Notes under the pieces: generated by a model
What the model was told of the DNA's origin: nothing
The model's database searches: none
Seen by the model: the letters and a program-made list of their open reading frames with translations, nothing else
Assembly (NCBI GenBank): GCA_014872875.1
Contig: WKFI01000019.1
Coordinates: 1 to 64,000, forward strand
DNA length: 64,000 nucleotides
Origin: Paracoccaceae bacterium
GTDB lineage: Bacteria > Pseudomonadota > Alphaproteobacteria > Rhodobacterales > Rhodobacteraceae
Direction of reading: 5' to 3'
In this document: one piece after another, positions 33,416-42,492 of the stretch
Layout: every line of letters begins with the position of its first letter
Position numbering within the stretch: the first letter of the stretch is position 1
Translations under genes and position numbers: made by a program

Positions 33416-34825
33416 ATGAAGTGGGAGGAATTCGCCGAATGGGGCCGCAAGGCCGCCGATTGGGCACAGGACTATCACCTGACCGTTTCGGACAAGCCGG
33501 TCCGCGCCCGGACGGAACCGGGTGAGATCCTGAACGCGCTGCCCGCCACGCCGCCAGAAACAGGCGAAGGCATGGAGCAGATCTTTGCCGATTTCGAAGA
33601 GATCGTGATGTCCGGGATCACCCATTGGCAACACCCGCGCTTTTTCGCCTATTTCAATTCCAACGCCGCGGCCCCATCCGTGCTGGCCGAATTCCTGACC
33701 TCGGCCATCGCACCGCAATGCATGTTGTGGCAGACCTCTCCGGCCGCGACCGAGATGGAAACCCGGATGATGGACTGGTTGCGGCAGGCCTTGGACCTGC
33801 CTGCGCAGTTTCAGGGCGTCATTCAGGACAGTGCCTCTTCGGCGACGTTGGCAGCGGTCCTGACCATGCGGGAGAAGGCGCTGAAATGGCAGGGCAACCA
33901 ACAGGGCCTTTTCGGTCACAAGCCGCTGCGGATTTACTGTTCGTCCGAGGTGCACACCTCGATCGACCGGGCCATCTGGGTGGCCGGTGTGGGCCAGGAC
34001 AATCTGGTGCGCATTCCGATCAAGGGCGACTGGCGTGGCATGGATCCCGCGGCACTGGAGGCCGCCATTCAAGCCGATCTGGAGGCAGGTCTGCAGCCGG
34101 CAGGTGTCATCCTGTGTGTCGGCGGCACCGGTACCGGCGCAACCGATCCGGTTGATCAATGCCTGGACGTGGCTGAAAAATACGGGCTTTACACCCATGT
34201 GGACGCGGCTTGGGCCGGGTCGGCAATGATTTGTCCGGAATACAAACACTATTGGCCCGGCGTGGACCGCGCAGACAGTATCGTGTTCAACCCGCACAAA
34301 TGGCTGGGTGTTCAATTCGACTGCTCGGCCCATTTCCTGAAAGACCCGGACGATCTGGTTCAGACTCTGGCGATCAGCCCTGAGTATCTGAAGACCCACG
34401 GCAAGGACGGGATCATCAACTATTCAGAATGGTCGGTGCCATTGGGCCGTCGTTTCCGGGCGTTGAAGATCTGGTTCCTGATCCGGACCTATGGGCTGGA
34501 GGGCCTGCGTCAGCGGCTGCGCAACCACGTCAACTGGAGCGTCGATCTGCATGACAGGCTGGCAGGCACCGCAGGGTTTGAAATCATCACTCCGCCTATG
34601 TGGTCTCTCTGGACCTTCCGATATGTGCGCCCCGGTACCGATCTGGACGATCTGAACCTGCGGTTGGTCAACGCGATCAATGACGATGGTCGGATCTACC
34701 TGACCCAGACCCGTGTTGACGGCGATCTGGTCATTCGCTTCCAAGCCGGGCAGTTCGAAACCACCGAAGCGGATGTGCAAATGGCCTATGATGTCATCAC
34801 GGAGATTGCCGCGGGTCTGGACTGA
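33416..34825 (+). CDS. Group II PLP-dependent aromatic amino acid decarboxylase
   Basis: 469 aa from ATG 33416 with GGAG that overlaps the hpaD stop region. PLP-binding K295 (FNPHKW), cofactor Asp 263 (HVDAAWAGS), and stacking His 180 (SSEVHTSID). The flexible-loop Tyr 324 (ISPEYLK) is retained, which in this family indicates plain decarboxylation rather than aldehyde synthesis. Likely substrates are tyrosine, DOPA, phenylalanine or tryptophan. Co-transcription with hpaFED suggests that DOPA or tyrosine feeds the homoprotocatechuate route via dopamine or tyramine. An amine oxidase for the next step is not in the window. Confidence 0.87.
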   Translation: MKWEEFAEWGRKAADWAQDYHLTVSDKPVRARTEPGEILNALPATPPETGEGMEQIFADFEEIVMSGITHWQHPRFFAYFNSNAAAPSVLAEFLTSAIAPQCMLWQTSPAATEMETRMMDWLRQALDLPAQFQGVIQDSASSATLAAVLTMREKALKWQGNQQGLFGHKPLRIYCSSEVHTSIDRAIWVAGVGQDNLVRIPIKGDWRGMDPAALEAAIQADLEAGLQPAGVILCVGGTGTGATDPVDQCLDVAEKYGLYTHVDAAWAGSAMICPEYKHYWPGVDRADSIVFNPHKWLGVQFDCSAHFLKDPDDLVQTLAISPEYLKTHGKDGIINYSEWSVPLGRRFRALKIWFLIRTYGLEGLRQRLRNHVNWSVDLHDRLAGTAGFEIITPPMWSLWTFRYVRPGTDLDDLNLRLVNAINDDGRIYLTQTRVDGDLVIRFQAGQFETTEADVQMAYDVITEIAAGLD

Positions 34826-34917
34826 CCAGCATCACAGGAAGGGCATCGCCTGCATTGAGCGACACGTCTGAACGGGACCTTCGATGCATGCGAAACAACA
34901 GCGAAATAATGCCCTTG

Positions 34918-34941
34918 GGGAAGGCCAAATCCGGCCTTCCC
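34918..34941 (+). other. Hairpin downstream of the hpa operon
   Basis: GGGAAGGCC (34918-34926) pairs with GGCCTTCCC (34933-34941), 9 bp perfect with a 6-nt loop, and no T-run after it. It lies about 90 bp past the decarboxylase gene and may be a weak terminator. Confidence 0.55.
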
Positions 34942-35063
34942 GGACATACGTATTTCCGCATAATTGACCGTTTGACCCCCTGATCGCTACCCTTATCCCA
35001 TCAAGGGAGAGTGTGTTCTGGCCCAATTTTGCGGGCCCGCCGCACCATCAGGGAGAGAACATC

Positions 35064-36239
35064 GTGAAACGACTATTTGCTGCAAGCATGGTGTCTGCAC
35101 TGGCGCTGACATCGGCCGCGTTTGCGGATATCAAGATCGCCCATGTCTATGGCAAGACCGGCCCGTTCGAGGCCTATGCCAAACAATCCCATGACGGATT
35201 GATGCTGGGGCTGGAATACGCCACCGGCGGCACCATGGAGGTCAATGGCGAAAAGATCGTCGTGATCGAAAAGGACACCCAACTGAAGCCGGAAAACGGC
35301 AAGGCCCTTCTGGAAGAGGCCTATGGCGACGATGAAGTCGATCTGGCCATCGGCCCGGTCAGCTCTGGCGTAGCACTGGCCATGCTGCCGGTTGCGGAAG
35401 AGTATGAAAAACTGCTGATCGTGGAACCTGCTGTGGCAGACTCGATCACCGGAGCGAACTGGAACCGCTATATCTTCCGCACCTCGCGCAACTCGTCACA
35501 GGACGCGGTGTCCAACGCCATCGCTCTGGCAGGCGAGAACGTGCATATCGCGACGCTGGCGCAGGACTACGCCTTTGGCCGCGACGGGATCGCCGCATTC
35601 AAGGAAGCGCTGGAAAGCGTCGGCTCGGGTGTTGCGCATGAAGAATACGTACCCACCGACACCACCGATTTCACCGCGGCCGCTGAGCGGATCTTCAACG
35701 CGATGAAGGATCTGGAAGGCGACAAGAAACTGTTCATCATCTGGGCCGGCGGCGGCAACCCGATGAGCAAGATCAACGCCATGGATCCCAGCCGCTTTGG
35801 CATCGAGATTGCAACTGGCGGCAATATCCTGGCAGCAATGAAGGCCTATAAGGACTTCCCCGGCATGGAAGGCGCCACCTATTACTATTACGAAATCCCG
35901 CAGAACGATGTGAATGACTGGCTGGTCAAAACCCACCAGGAACGGTTCGGCACACCGCCCGATTTCTTCACCGCAGGCGGCATGAGCGCCGGGATCGCAG
36001 CCGTTGAGGCCATCAAGAAGGCCGGTAGCACAGATACTGAAGAGCTGATCAGCGCCATGGAAGGCATGGAATGGGAAACACCCAAAGGCACCATGAAGTT
36101 CCGCGCTGAGGATCATCAGGCCATGCAATCCATGTATCACTTCAAGATCCGCGTCGATGACAATGTCGAATGGGCCATTCCCGAACTGGTTCGGGAATTG
36201 TCGATGGACGATCTGCCGATCCCCGTTCGTAACCAGTGA
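35064..36239 (+). CDS. LIV-type ABC transporter substrate-binding protein (aromatic module)
   Basis: 391 aa from GTG 35064 with GGGAGAG upstream. A Sec signal peptide (VKRLFAASMVSALALTSAAFA) is followed by a type I periplasmic binding domain starting DIKIAHVYGKTGPFEAYAKQ. It is related to aromatic-compound and branched-chain amino acid binding proteins. It is first of a five-gene transporter set and is separated from it by an attenuating terminator (36258-36288). The link to the hpa genes suggests uptake of an aromatic acid or amino acid, which is inference. Confidence 0.9.
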   Translation: MKRLFAASMVSALALTSAAFADIKIAHVYGKTGPFEAYAKQSHDGLMLGLEYATGGTMEVNGEKIVVIEKDTQLKPENGKALLEEAYGDDEVDLAIGPVSSGVALAMLPVAEEYEKLLIVEPAVADSITGANWNRYIFRTSRNSSQDAVSNAIALAGENVHIATLAQDYAFGRDGIAAFKEALESVGSGVAHEEYVPTDTTDFTAAAERIFNAMKDLEGDKKLFIIWAGGGNPMSKINAMDPSRFGIEIATGGNILAAMKAYKDFPGMEGATYYYYEIPQNDVNDWLVKTHQERFGTPPDFFTAGGMSAGIAAVEAIKKAGSTDTEELISAMEGMEWETPKGTMKFRAEDHQAMQSMYHFKIRVDDNVEWAIPELVRELSMDDLPIPVRNQ

Positions 36240-36257
36240 CCCTGATGTAACCCTTGT

Positions 36258-36288
36258 GGTCCGGGGGCGTGTCCTCCGGACCCTTTTT
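36258..36288 (+). terminator. Terminator between binding-protein gene and livG-like gene
   Basis: GGTCCGGGGG (36258-36267) pairs with CCTCCGGACC (36273-36282) with one mismatch, then CTTTTTG. It would favour high expression of the binding protein over the rest of the transporter. Confidence 0.8.
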
Positions 36289-36335
36289 GCCGGGTCTTCG
36301 GCTCACCGCACCGAAGACAAACAGCAGAGCAAATC

Positions 36336-37112
36336 ATGACACCCCCCATTCTCAGCACCACTGACCTGACCGTCCGGTTCGGCGGCCATGTTGCCGTCGA
36401 TGCCGTCACCTGCGCCTTCAATGCTGGCGAACTGACTGCTATCGTCGGCCCAAACGGTGCAGGTAAAACCACCTATTTCAACCTGATCTCGGGACAGATC
36501 CCCGCCAGTGCCGGGCGGGTCGAGCTGCGAGGGCGGGACATTAGCACGCAATCCGTGTCACAACGCACCCGCGCCGGCATCGGGCGGGCGTTCCAACTGA
36601 CCAACCTGTTTCCGAACCTATCGGTGCTGGAAAACGTGCGTCTGGTGGTTCAGTCGAAATCGGGGCAAGGCTTCAACTGGTTCTCGATGGCCGCGCGCCA
36701 TGTGGAATTGACCGACGCGGCCGAAGCGATTCTGCAACAGGTTCGGTTGGCCGACCAACGCGACCAGGTGGTATCGGAACTCAGTCACGGCGACCAGCGC
36801 AAGCTGGAGGTGGCCTTGTTAATCGCGTTGGACCCCGCCGTTTACATGTTCGACGAACCCACCGCGGGGATGAGCGTCGATGAGGCCCCCGTGGTACTCG
36901 ACCTGATTGCCGGATTGAAAGAGCAAAGCGACCGCACAGTCCTGCTGGTCGAACACAAGATGGACGTGATCCGCACTCTGGCAGACCGCATTATCGTGCT
37001 GCACAACGGCGCGCTGGCTGCAGACGGGTTGCCCGCCGATGTCATGGCTTCGGACGTGGTGCAGGAGGCCTATATGGGCCGTGGATTGGAAGGAGTGCTG
37101 GAGAATGCCTGA
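36336..37112 (+). CDS. LIV-type ABC transporter ATPase (LivG-like)
   Basis: 258 aa. Walker A GPNGAGKTT, signature LSHGDQRKLEVALLIA, Walker B VYMFDEPTAGMS and switch His in VEHKMDVIRTLADRI. The stop overlaps the following livF-like start by 8 bp. It is probably transcribed with the binding-protein gene by read-through of the terminator, or from its own promoter. Confidence 0.92.
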   Translation: MTPPILSTTDLTVRFGGHVAVDAVTCAFNAGELTAIVGPNGAGKTTYFNLISGQIPASAGRVELRGRDISTQSVSQRTRAGIGRAFQLTNLFPNLSVLENVRLVVQSKSGQGFNWFSMAARHVELTDAAEAILQQVRLADQRDQVVSELSHGDQRKLEVALLIALDPAVYMFDEPTAGMSVDEAPVVLDLIAGLKEQSDRTVLLVEHKMDVIRTLADRIIVLHNGALAADGLPADVMASDVVQEAYMGRGLEGVLENA

Positions 37113-37827
37113 TCCGATCCTGAAACTGGAAGGTGTCTATACCAATATCGCTCAATACCACATCCTGCAGGGTGTCGATCTTGAGGTGCCGCGCGGCGCG
37201 GTAACCATGCTGCTGGGCCGAAACGGCGTGGGTAAAACAACCACCCTGCGCACCATCATCGGCCACTGGCGGGCTCACAAGGGGCGGATTCTGCTGGACG
37301 GCACCGATATCACGTCCATGCCGACACCAGCCATTGCCCGTGCGGGCGTCGGCTTTGTCCCCGAGGACATGGGCATCTTTTCGGATCTGACGGTAGAAGA
37401 AAATATGGTGCTTGCGGCCGTCAGCGGCCCGATCGACTCGGCCCGGCTGGACTGGATCTTTGCGGCTTTTCCGCCGTTGAAGACCTTCTGGAAATCCGAG
37501 GCCGGCAACCTGTCGGGCGGTCAGAAACAGATGTTGTCCATTGCTCGGGTCATGGCGGAGGAACGTCAGCTCTATCTGATTGACGAACCCACCAAAGGAT
37601 TGGCCCCGGCCATCATCTCGACCATGGCGAAAGCCTTGAAGGATCTTAAGGATCAAGGCGCTTCGATCCTGCTGGTCGAACAGAATTTCGCCGTCGCCAA
37701 GGCCTTGGGCGACAGCGCCAATGTCATGGATGACGGGCGCATGATCTGGTCCGGCGAAATGCAGCAGCTGGCCACGGACGCCGAGTTGCAGGAACGCCTG
37801 ATGGGCCTGAGCCTGGAGGCCCACTGA
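37105..37827 (+). CDS. LIV-type ABC transporter ATPase (LivF-like)
   Basis: 240 aa from ATG 37105, which has GGAG upstream and overlaps the livG-like stop; a frame starting at 37039 lies inside that gene. Walker A GRNGVGKTT, signature LSGGQKQMLSIARVM, Walker B LYLIDEPTKGLAP and LVEQNFAVAKAL are present. It is followed by 61 bp holding a copy of a dispersed repeat. Confidence 0.92.
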   Translation: MPDPILKLEGVYTNIAQYHILQGVDLEVPRGAVTMLLGRNGVGKTTTLRTIIGHWRAHKGRILLDGTDITSMPTPAIARAGVGFVPEDMGIFSDLTVEENMVLAAVSGPIDSARLDWIFAAFPPLKTFWKSEAGNLSGGQKQMLSIARVMAEERQLYLIDEPTKGLAPAIISTMAKALKDLKDQGASILLVEQNFAVAKALGDSANVMDDGRMIWSGEMQQLATDAELQERLMGLSLEAH

Positions 37828-37852
37828 TGCGTATGTGGCAAATGTCCGATTC

Positions 37853-37880
37853 AGGTATTTTTGACCAGAAAGAAGCAGGA
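37853..37880 (+). repeat. Copy 1 of a 28-bp interspersed repeat
   Basis: AGGTATTTTT followed by GACCAGAAAGAAGCAGGA. The second copy is at 61487-61514, with 26 of 28 bases identical. In this copy the terminal GCAGGA provides the ribosome binding site of the livH-like gene (ATG 37889). Confidence 0.85.
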
Positions 37881-37888
37881 GTGCGAAC

Positions 37889-38920
37889 ATGACGGCTGCC
37901 CCTGAACATGCCCCCAAGATGGCGCAGGCGGCCCTTGCCGACCGCATCGCACCCTACATGCCGGTGCTATTGGTGCCGATCCTTGCGGTTTTGGGCTTTC
38001 TTGCCATTCCCAGTACCTCCAGCTGGTTGACCTTGACCGTGTCGGGCCTGGCGATGGGCATGATGATATTCATCATGGCCTCAGGCCTGACGCTGGTGTT
38101 TGGTTTGATGGACGTGATCAATTTCGGCCACGGCGCATTTGTGTCCGTCGGAGCATTTGTCGGCATCTCGGTCCTTTTGATGATGGGCCACATGGTCGAA
38201 GCGCCATCGCTGATGTTGAACCTGACTGCGTTGATGGTTGCTGTTGTTGGCGCGATGGCCGCGACCGGAGTTATGGGCTGGGCGTTCGAGAAGGTGATTG
38301 TGGAACCGGTCTACGGCCATCACTTGAAACAGATCCTTGTGACCATGGGTGGCCTGATTGTCGTCGAGCAGCTGATCATCGTGCTTTGGGGACCCGAGGA
38401 GATTTATATTTCCCGCCCGGAAGCCTTGAAGGGCGCAATCACCTTTGCCGGGGCGGCGCTGGAGAAATACCGGCTGGTGGCTGTAGCCGTCGGTTTGGTG
38501 GTGTTTGCGCTGATGCGCTTTGTCCTGCGCCGCACCAAGATCGGGCTGATCGTGCGGGCGGGCGTCCAGAATGGCGAGATGGTTCAGGCTTTGGGATACC
38601 GTCTGCGATTGGTCTTTATCGGCGTGTTTGTCGCGGGGTCCGCGTTGGCCGGTTTGGGCGGCGTCATGTGGGGGCTCTATCAAGAGGTCATCACCGCACA
38701 TATGGGCAATCATGCAATGATCCTGATCTTCATCGTGGTGATCATTGGCGGTCTGGGCAGTGTCGAAGGCTGCTTCATCGGTGCCCTGCTGGTGGGCCTG
38801 ATGCAGAACTATGTGGCGTTTCTGGAACCCAAGGCCGCGCTGATTTCCAACATTGGCCTGATGGTCGCGATCCTGATGTGGCGTCCGATGGGCATGATCC
38901 CGGTGGTGAAGGCAAAATGA
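37889..38920 (+). CDS. LIV-type ABC transporter permease (LivH-like)
   Basis: 343 aa, longer than the 289-aa homologue at 14996-15865 because of an N-terminal extension with an extra hydrophobic stretch (about residues 25-50). The LivH core ASGLTLVFGLMDVINFGHGAFVSVGAF and VVIIGGLGSVEGCFIGALLVG is clear. Its stop overlaps the livM-like start (ATGATG at 38917). The ribosome binding site comes from the dispersed repeat upstream. Confidence 0.92.
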   Translation: MTAAPEHAPKMAQAALADRIAPYMPVLLVPILAVLGFLAIPSTSSWLTLTVSGLAMGMMIFIMASGLTLVFGLMDVINFGHGAFVSVGAFVGISVLLMMGHMVEAPSLMLNLTALMVAVVGAMAATGVMGWAFEKVIVEPVYGHHLKQILVTMGGLIVVEQLIIVLWGPEEIYISRPEALKGAITFAGAALEKYRLVAVAVGLVVFALMRFVLRRTKIGLIVRAGVQNGEMVQALGYRLRLVFIGVFVAGSALAGLGGVMWGLYQEVITAHMGNHAMILIFIVVIIGGLGSVEGCFIGALLVGLMQNYVAFLEPKAALISNIGLMVAILMWRPMGMIPVVKAK

Positions 38921-39972
38921 TGCAAGCTGTTCTTTCGGGCGACATGCCCCGGTCCAAGATCCTGGCGCTGATCCTTGCAGGCATCCTGATTTGTCTTGCC
39001 CTGGCCCCATTCCTGTTCCCCGGAGTGCGGACGGTGGATACCGCTGCGCGGATCTGTGTCTTCATCGTGTTGGTGGCCAGTTACGATCTGTTGTTGGGGT
39101 ATGGTGGCATCGTCAGCTTTGCCCATACCATGTTTTTCGGCATCGGCGCTTATGGCGTGGCCTTGGCCTCTACCCATATGGGGCGCGGTTTTGACGCGAT
39201 TGCCGTAGGCGCGGCGGCAGGGGCTTTGGTGGCGGCTGCACTGGCCCTGATCATCGGGCTATTCAGCCTGCGGGTGCGAGCGATTTTCTTCGCCATGATA
39301 ACACTGGCTGTCGCGTCTGCCGTGGCTGTTCTGGTCAGCCAGCTGTCCGGACTGACCGGGGGCGAAGACGGGCTGACCTTCAAGACCCCGCGCGAACTGG
39401 GACCGGCGTTCAAGTTCGGTGACAAATTGTTTGGTGTGAAACTGAACGGTAAGCTTCTGGCGTATTATTTTGTCTTCTTTGGTGCGCTGATCCTGTTCCT
39501 GGGACTGCTACGGGTCGTGAATTCCCCCTTCGGACGCGTCTTGCAGGCAATCCGCGAGAATGACTTTCGAGCCGAGGCCATCGGGTATCGCGTAGTCTTC
39601 TACCGTGTCGCGGCGACCTGCCTGTCGGCGGCAGTGGCGGCCCTTGCGGGCAGCCTTTATGCCGTGTGGCTGCGCTATGTCGGCCCCGACACCACCCTGT
39701 CGATGGAGATCATGATCGACATCCTGTTGATGGTCGTCATTGGCGGCATGGGCACGATGTACGGGGCCGTGATTGGCGCCACGCTGTTTGTGTTGGCGCA
39801 GAACTACCTTCAGAACTTGATGGGTGCAGCATCAGGTCTAGTTGAAGGCGTTCCGATCCTGCCCGAGTTGCTGAGCGCGGATCGCTGGCTGTTGTGGTTG
39901 GGCGTGCTGTTCATCCTCAGCGTCTACTTCTTCCCGACCGGTGTTGTCGGGCGGCTGCGCCAGGGGAACTAG
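38917..39972 (+). CDS. LIV-type ABC transporter permease (LivM-like)
   Basis: 351 aa. LivM hallmarks are ASYDLLLGYGGIVSFAHTMFFGIGAYGVAL, RENDFRAEAIGYRVVFYRV and VIGGMGTMYGAVIGATLF. Two consecutive ATGs (38917, 38920) are possible starts. It is last in the transporter run. Its stop codon overlaps the convergent DUF3095 stop by 3 bp, so the two messages end in each other's coding region. Confidence 0.92.
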   Translation: MMQAVLSGDMPRSKILALILAGILICLALAPFLFPGVRTVDTAARICVFIVLVASYDLLLGYGGIVSFAHTMFFGIGAYGVALASTHMGRGFDAIAVGAAAGALVAAALALIIGLFSLRVRAIFFAMITLAVASAVAVLVSQLSGLTGGEDGLTFKTPRELGPAFKFGDKLFGVKLNGKLLAYYFVFFGALILFLGLLRVVNSPFGRVLQAIRENDFRAEAIGYRVVFYRVAATCLSAAVAALAGSLYAVWLRYVGPDTTLSMEIMIDILLMVVIGGMGTMYGAVIGATLFVLAQNYLQNLMGAASGLVEGVPILPELLSADRWLLWLGVLFILSVYFFPTGVVGRLRQGN

Positions 39973-41099
39973 CCCTTCAACTGCGCGGCGGCCAGGGTAT
40001 AGCCCCCCGCCGCGCCGTCCACGAAATGAACATGGTCTTCGCGCAACGCGGACGGAACGATGCAGGTCACCAAGGCCTCGTCCTGCTCGTGAACGCCATA
40101 GCGGATTTTGCCTTGCAGTTTGGCCTGTTCAAGAACTGCGATGATCCGATCACGGGTGGTCGCGTCACAATCCAGCGTCATTTTCAGGCCATCATCATAT
40201 TTGCGGAAATCCGCATTCCGATTGATACCTGCACGGTAGTGGTCGGGATCAAACGAACCCAGCGGAATACTGAAACGAAAGATCAGATAGGACACCAATG
40301 TCCGCCCCCTGAGCATGAGCTTGCGCAGCCAGTAGGGTCGGTTGGTATCCAGAGTGTGCGCTTCCAGGGAAAGGCCCGGCGGAGGATATTGCAGGTCGGG
40401 GCCCTTGGCCGGCACCGGATGCCCGCCCTGCTCCAACCCGTCCGCGAGTTCGACAATCCGGTCTGCAACCGCCTCGAACTCTGCTGTCTTGCTCGCGGGC
40501 ACCACGACAAGCGAAAGAATGCGGCCGTTGCGCGGTTTCAGGTTATTCCAGCGGCAGGACAGCCCGTCCAGATTGGGCGAAATCAGCTCGGGTGACGGCG
40601 CAATTTCGATGGCACCGGATTTCATCTGCTGTTCCGCCCAGTCGAGGCCACCCCCGGCGAACATGGCGTAGTCGATCCCGGGAGACGGGGCGTATCTGGC
40701 CAAGCGCACGTCCAGACCGGCAGCCCGAATGTCGGAGATCGGGGTCAGAGCCGCACGCAGCGCCATGCCGAATTCGGCCTGTACCCAAGTTCGCAGGATC
40801 GACAGGGTTTGTTCCGCCGCCTCCCTACGCCGAGCAGGCACAGCAAAAGACGCACCATCGCCGCCGAAAACGTAGGGAAACAGCTCCCCTTCCAAAGCGT
40901 TCATCATCGCTGAAATGACCGAAGCTCCGACCATGTTCACCGCTTTGTAACGCCCGGATTGGATCTCCCCGGTCGAATTCACGATATCCGTGGTTCCCAC
41001 GAACCAGCTGTCTGGCACGGGTTCGAAGCGATCCGGGTCGGACAGGCCCGCGAATTTCGGATCGGGAACAAGAGTGTCATAGAAGTCGTCATCGACCAT
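39969..41099 (-). CDS. DUF3095 protein with class III nucleotidyl cyclase-like features
   Basis: 376 aa from ATG 41099 with GGAGG upstream. Residues about 30-130 recall a class III cyclase: GTTDIVNSTGEIQSGRYKAVNMVGASVI with a metal-type Asp, then FPYVFGGDGASFAVP with the second acidic turn. The C-terminal half is of unknown function. It has no membrane segment or signal. Cyclase activity is not established for the family as far as I know. It is convergent with the aromatic-module transporter and divergent from an MFS transporter. Confidence 0.8.
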   Translation of the reverse strand: MVDDDFYDTLVPDPKFAGLSDPDRFEPVPDSWFVGTTDIVNSTGEIQSGRYKAVNMVGASVISAMMNALEGELFPYVFGGDGASFAVPARRREAAEQTLSILRTWVQAEFGMALRAALTPISDIRAAGLDVRLARYAPSPGIDYAMFAGGGLDWAEQQMKSGAIEIAPSPELISPNLDGLSCRWNNLKPRNGRILSLVVVPASKTAEFEAVADRIVELADGLEQGGHPVPAKGPDLQYPPPGLSLEAHTLDTNRPYWLRKLMLRGRTLVSYLIFRFSIPLGSFDPDHYRAGINRNADFRKYDDGLKMTLDCDATTRDRIIAVLEQAKLQGKIRYGVHEQDEALVTCIVPSALREDHVHFVDGAAGGYTLAAAQLKG

Positions 41100-41238
41100 G
41101 GCGGCCTCCAATCAACTGGGTTTCAACGGATACTACGAATGTATGATGTGGATTGGATCATGTCTGCAAGAACACAGTCTTGTGCGCCGGGGGTGAACAT
41201 GCAACGGATCGTCCGGTCACAGGCAGGGAGTGCGGTAC

Positions 41239-42411
41239 ATGCAGGCGGGGTTGGTCATCTTGTGTCTGGGCTACGTGCTCAGCCAGTTCTTCCGCGCGTT
41301 TCTTGCGGTACTGACCGCTGATCTGAACCGCGACATCGGCGCCACCCCCGAAGATCTGGCTTTTGCGTCCGGTCTTTGGTTTCTGACCTTCGCGGCCATG
41401 CAATTGCCCGTGGGTTGGGCCTTGGACAAGATCGGGCCACGCCGGACCGCGGCCGTCCTGTTGTTGTTGGGTGGCGCCGGTGGGGCCGGGTTATTTTCGT
41501 TTGCGACCGCCCCGATCCATGCAAGCCTGGCAATGGTGTTGATCGGCATCGGCTGTTCACCAGTATTGATGGCGTCCTACTACAAGTTTGCTCGGGAATA
41601 TCCGCCTGCCAAGTTTGCGACCTTGGCCGCGCTCATGCTGGGTGTCGGATCGGTCGGCAATCTGGTGGCGTCCTACCCGACCGCTCTGGCAGTTGAATGG
41701 TTTGGCTGGCGCGGAACCCTTGCCGGTTTGGCCGCGGTGTCCGCTGCCGTGGCAATCGGCATCTGGTTCACGGTGCAAGACCCGGAAAAGGTGGAAAGCG
41801 AAGAAAAAGGCTCACTCATCGACCTGCTGAAAGAACCGGCGCTTTGGGCCATCCTGCCCTTGATGCTGGTCGCATATGCGCCGTCTGCCGCAATCCGGGG
41901 ACTGTGGGCAGGGCCATATCTGCGGGATGTCTATGCCTTGGACACTGTCCAGATCGGACAGGCCACGCTGATCATGGGGGCTGCCATGATCCTGGGCACC
42001 TTTGTGTATGGTCCTTTGGACCGCATCCTGGGAACCCGCAAATGGGTTATTCTGGGCGGTAACGTACTGGGTGTGGGCAGTCTGGCCGTGCTCTGCCTTT
42101 GGATCGACCTTGGCGTCTGGACTTCGGTTGCGCTGCTGTCGGTCGTGGGCTTTCTGGGCGCGACCTTCCCCGTCATCATGGCCCACGGGCGTGCCTTTGT
42201 GCCGTCGCATCTGGTCGGGCGCGGTGTGACCCTTTTGAACCTGTTTGGCATCGGTGGTGTGGGAATCATGCAGTTCGCCAGCGGCCGGATCCACGAAACA
42301 ATGTCCGGATCGGACCCATCTGCGCCCTATATCGCCATTTTCGCCTTCTTCGCGATCACTTTGGCGGTGGGTTGTGTGATATATGTGTTCAGTCGTGACA
42401 GTATGGACTGA
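41239..42411 (+). CDS. MFS transporter
   Basis: 390 aa from ATG 41239, GGGAG nine bases upstream; GTG 41230 is an alternative. Twelve membrane segments are likely. The loop 2-3 motif GWALDKIGPRRTA is typical of MFS proteins. The N-terminal half resembles the YnfM/NarK-like group. Substrate cannot be inferred. Confidence 0.85.
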   Translation: MQAGLVILCLGYVLSQFFRAFLAVLTADLNRDIGATPEDLAFASGLWFLTFAAMQLPVGWALDKIGPRRTAAVLLLLGGAGGAGLFSFATAPIHASLAMVLIGIGCSPVLMASYYKFAREYPPAKFATLAALMLGVGSVGNLVASYPTALAVEWFGWRGTLAGLAAVSAAVAIGIWFTVQDPEKVESEEKGSLIDLLKEPALWAILPLMLVAYAPSAAIRGLWAGPYLRDVYALDTVQIGQATLIMGAAMILGTFVYGPLDRILGTRKWVILGGNVLGVGSLAVLCLWIDLGVWTSVALLSVVGFLGATFPVIMAHGRAFVPSHLVGRGVTLLNLFGIGGVGIMQFASGRIHETMSGSDPSAPYIAIFAFFAITLAVGCVIYVFSRDSMD

Positions 42412-42454
42412 TCCGGGCCTTTAAATACGCGCGCATTCCCTATATGAGACCGCA

Positions 42455-42473
42455 GCCGGTCACGCAGACCGGC
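42455..42473 (+). promoter_or_regulatory. Small hairpin in the asd leader
   Basis: GCCGGTC (42455-42461) pairs with GACCGGC (42467-42473), 5-nt loop, 12-20 nt before the asd ribosome binding site. TATATGAGA at 42441-42449 could be the -10. The hairpin is short and no T-run follows. Confidence 0.35.
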
Positions 42474-42492
42474 CGTATCTGGAGAAACGAAT

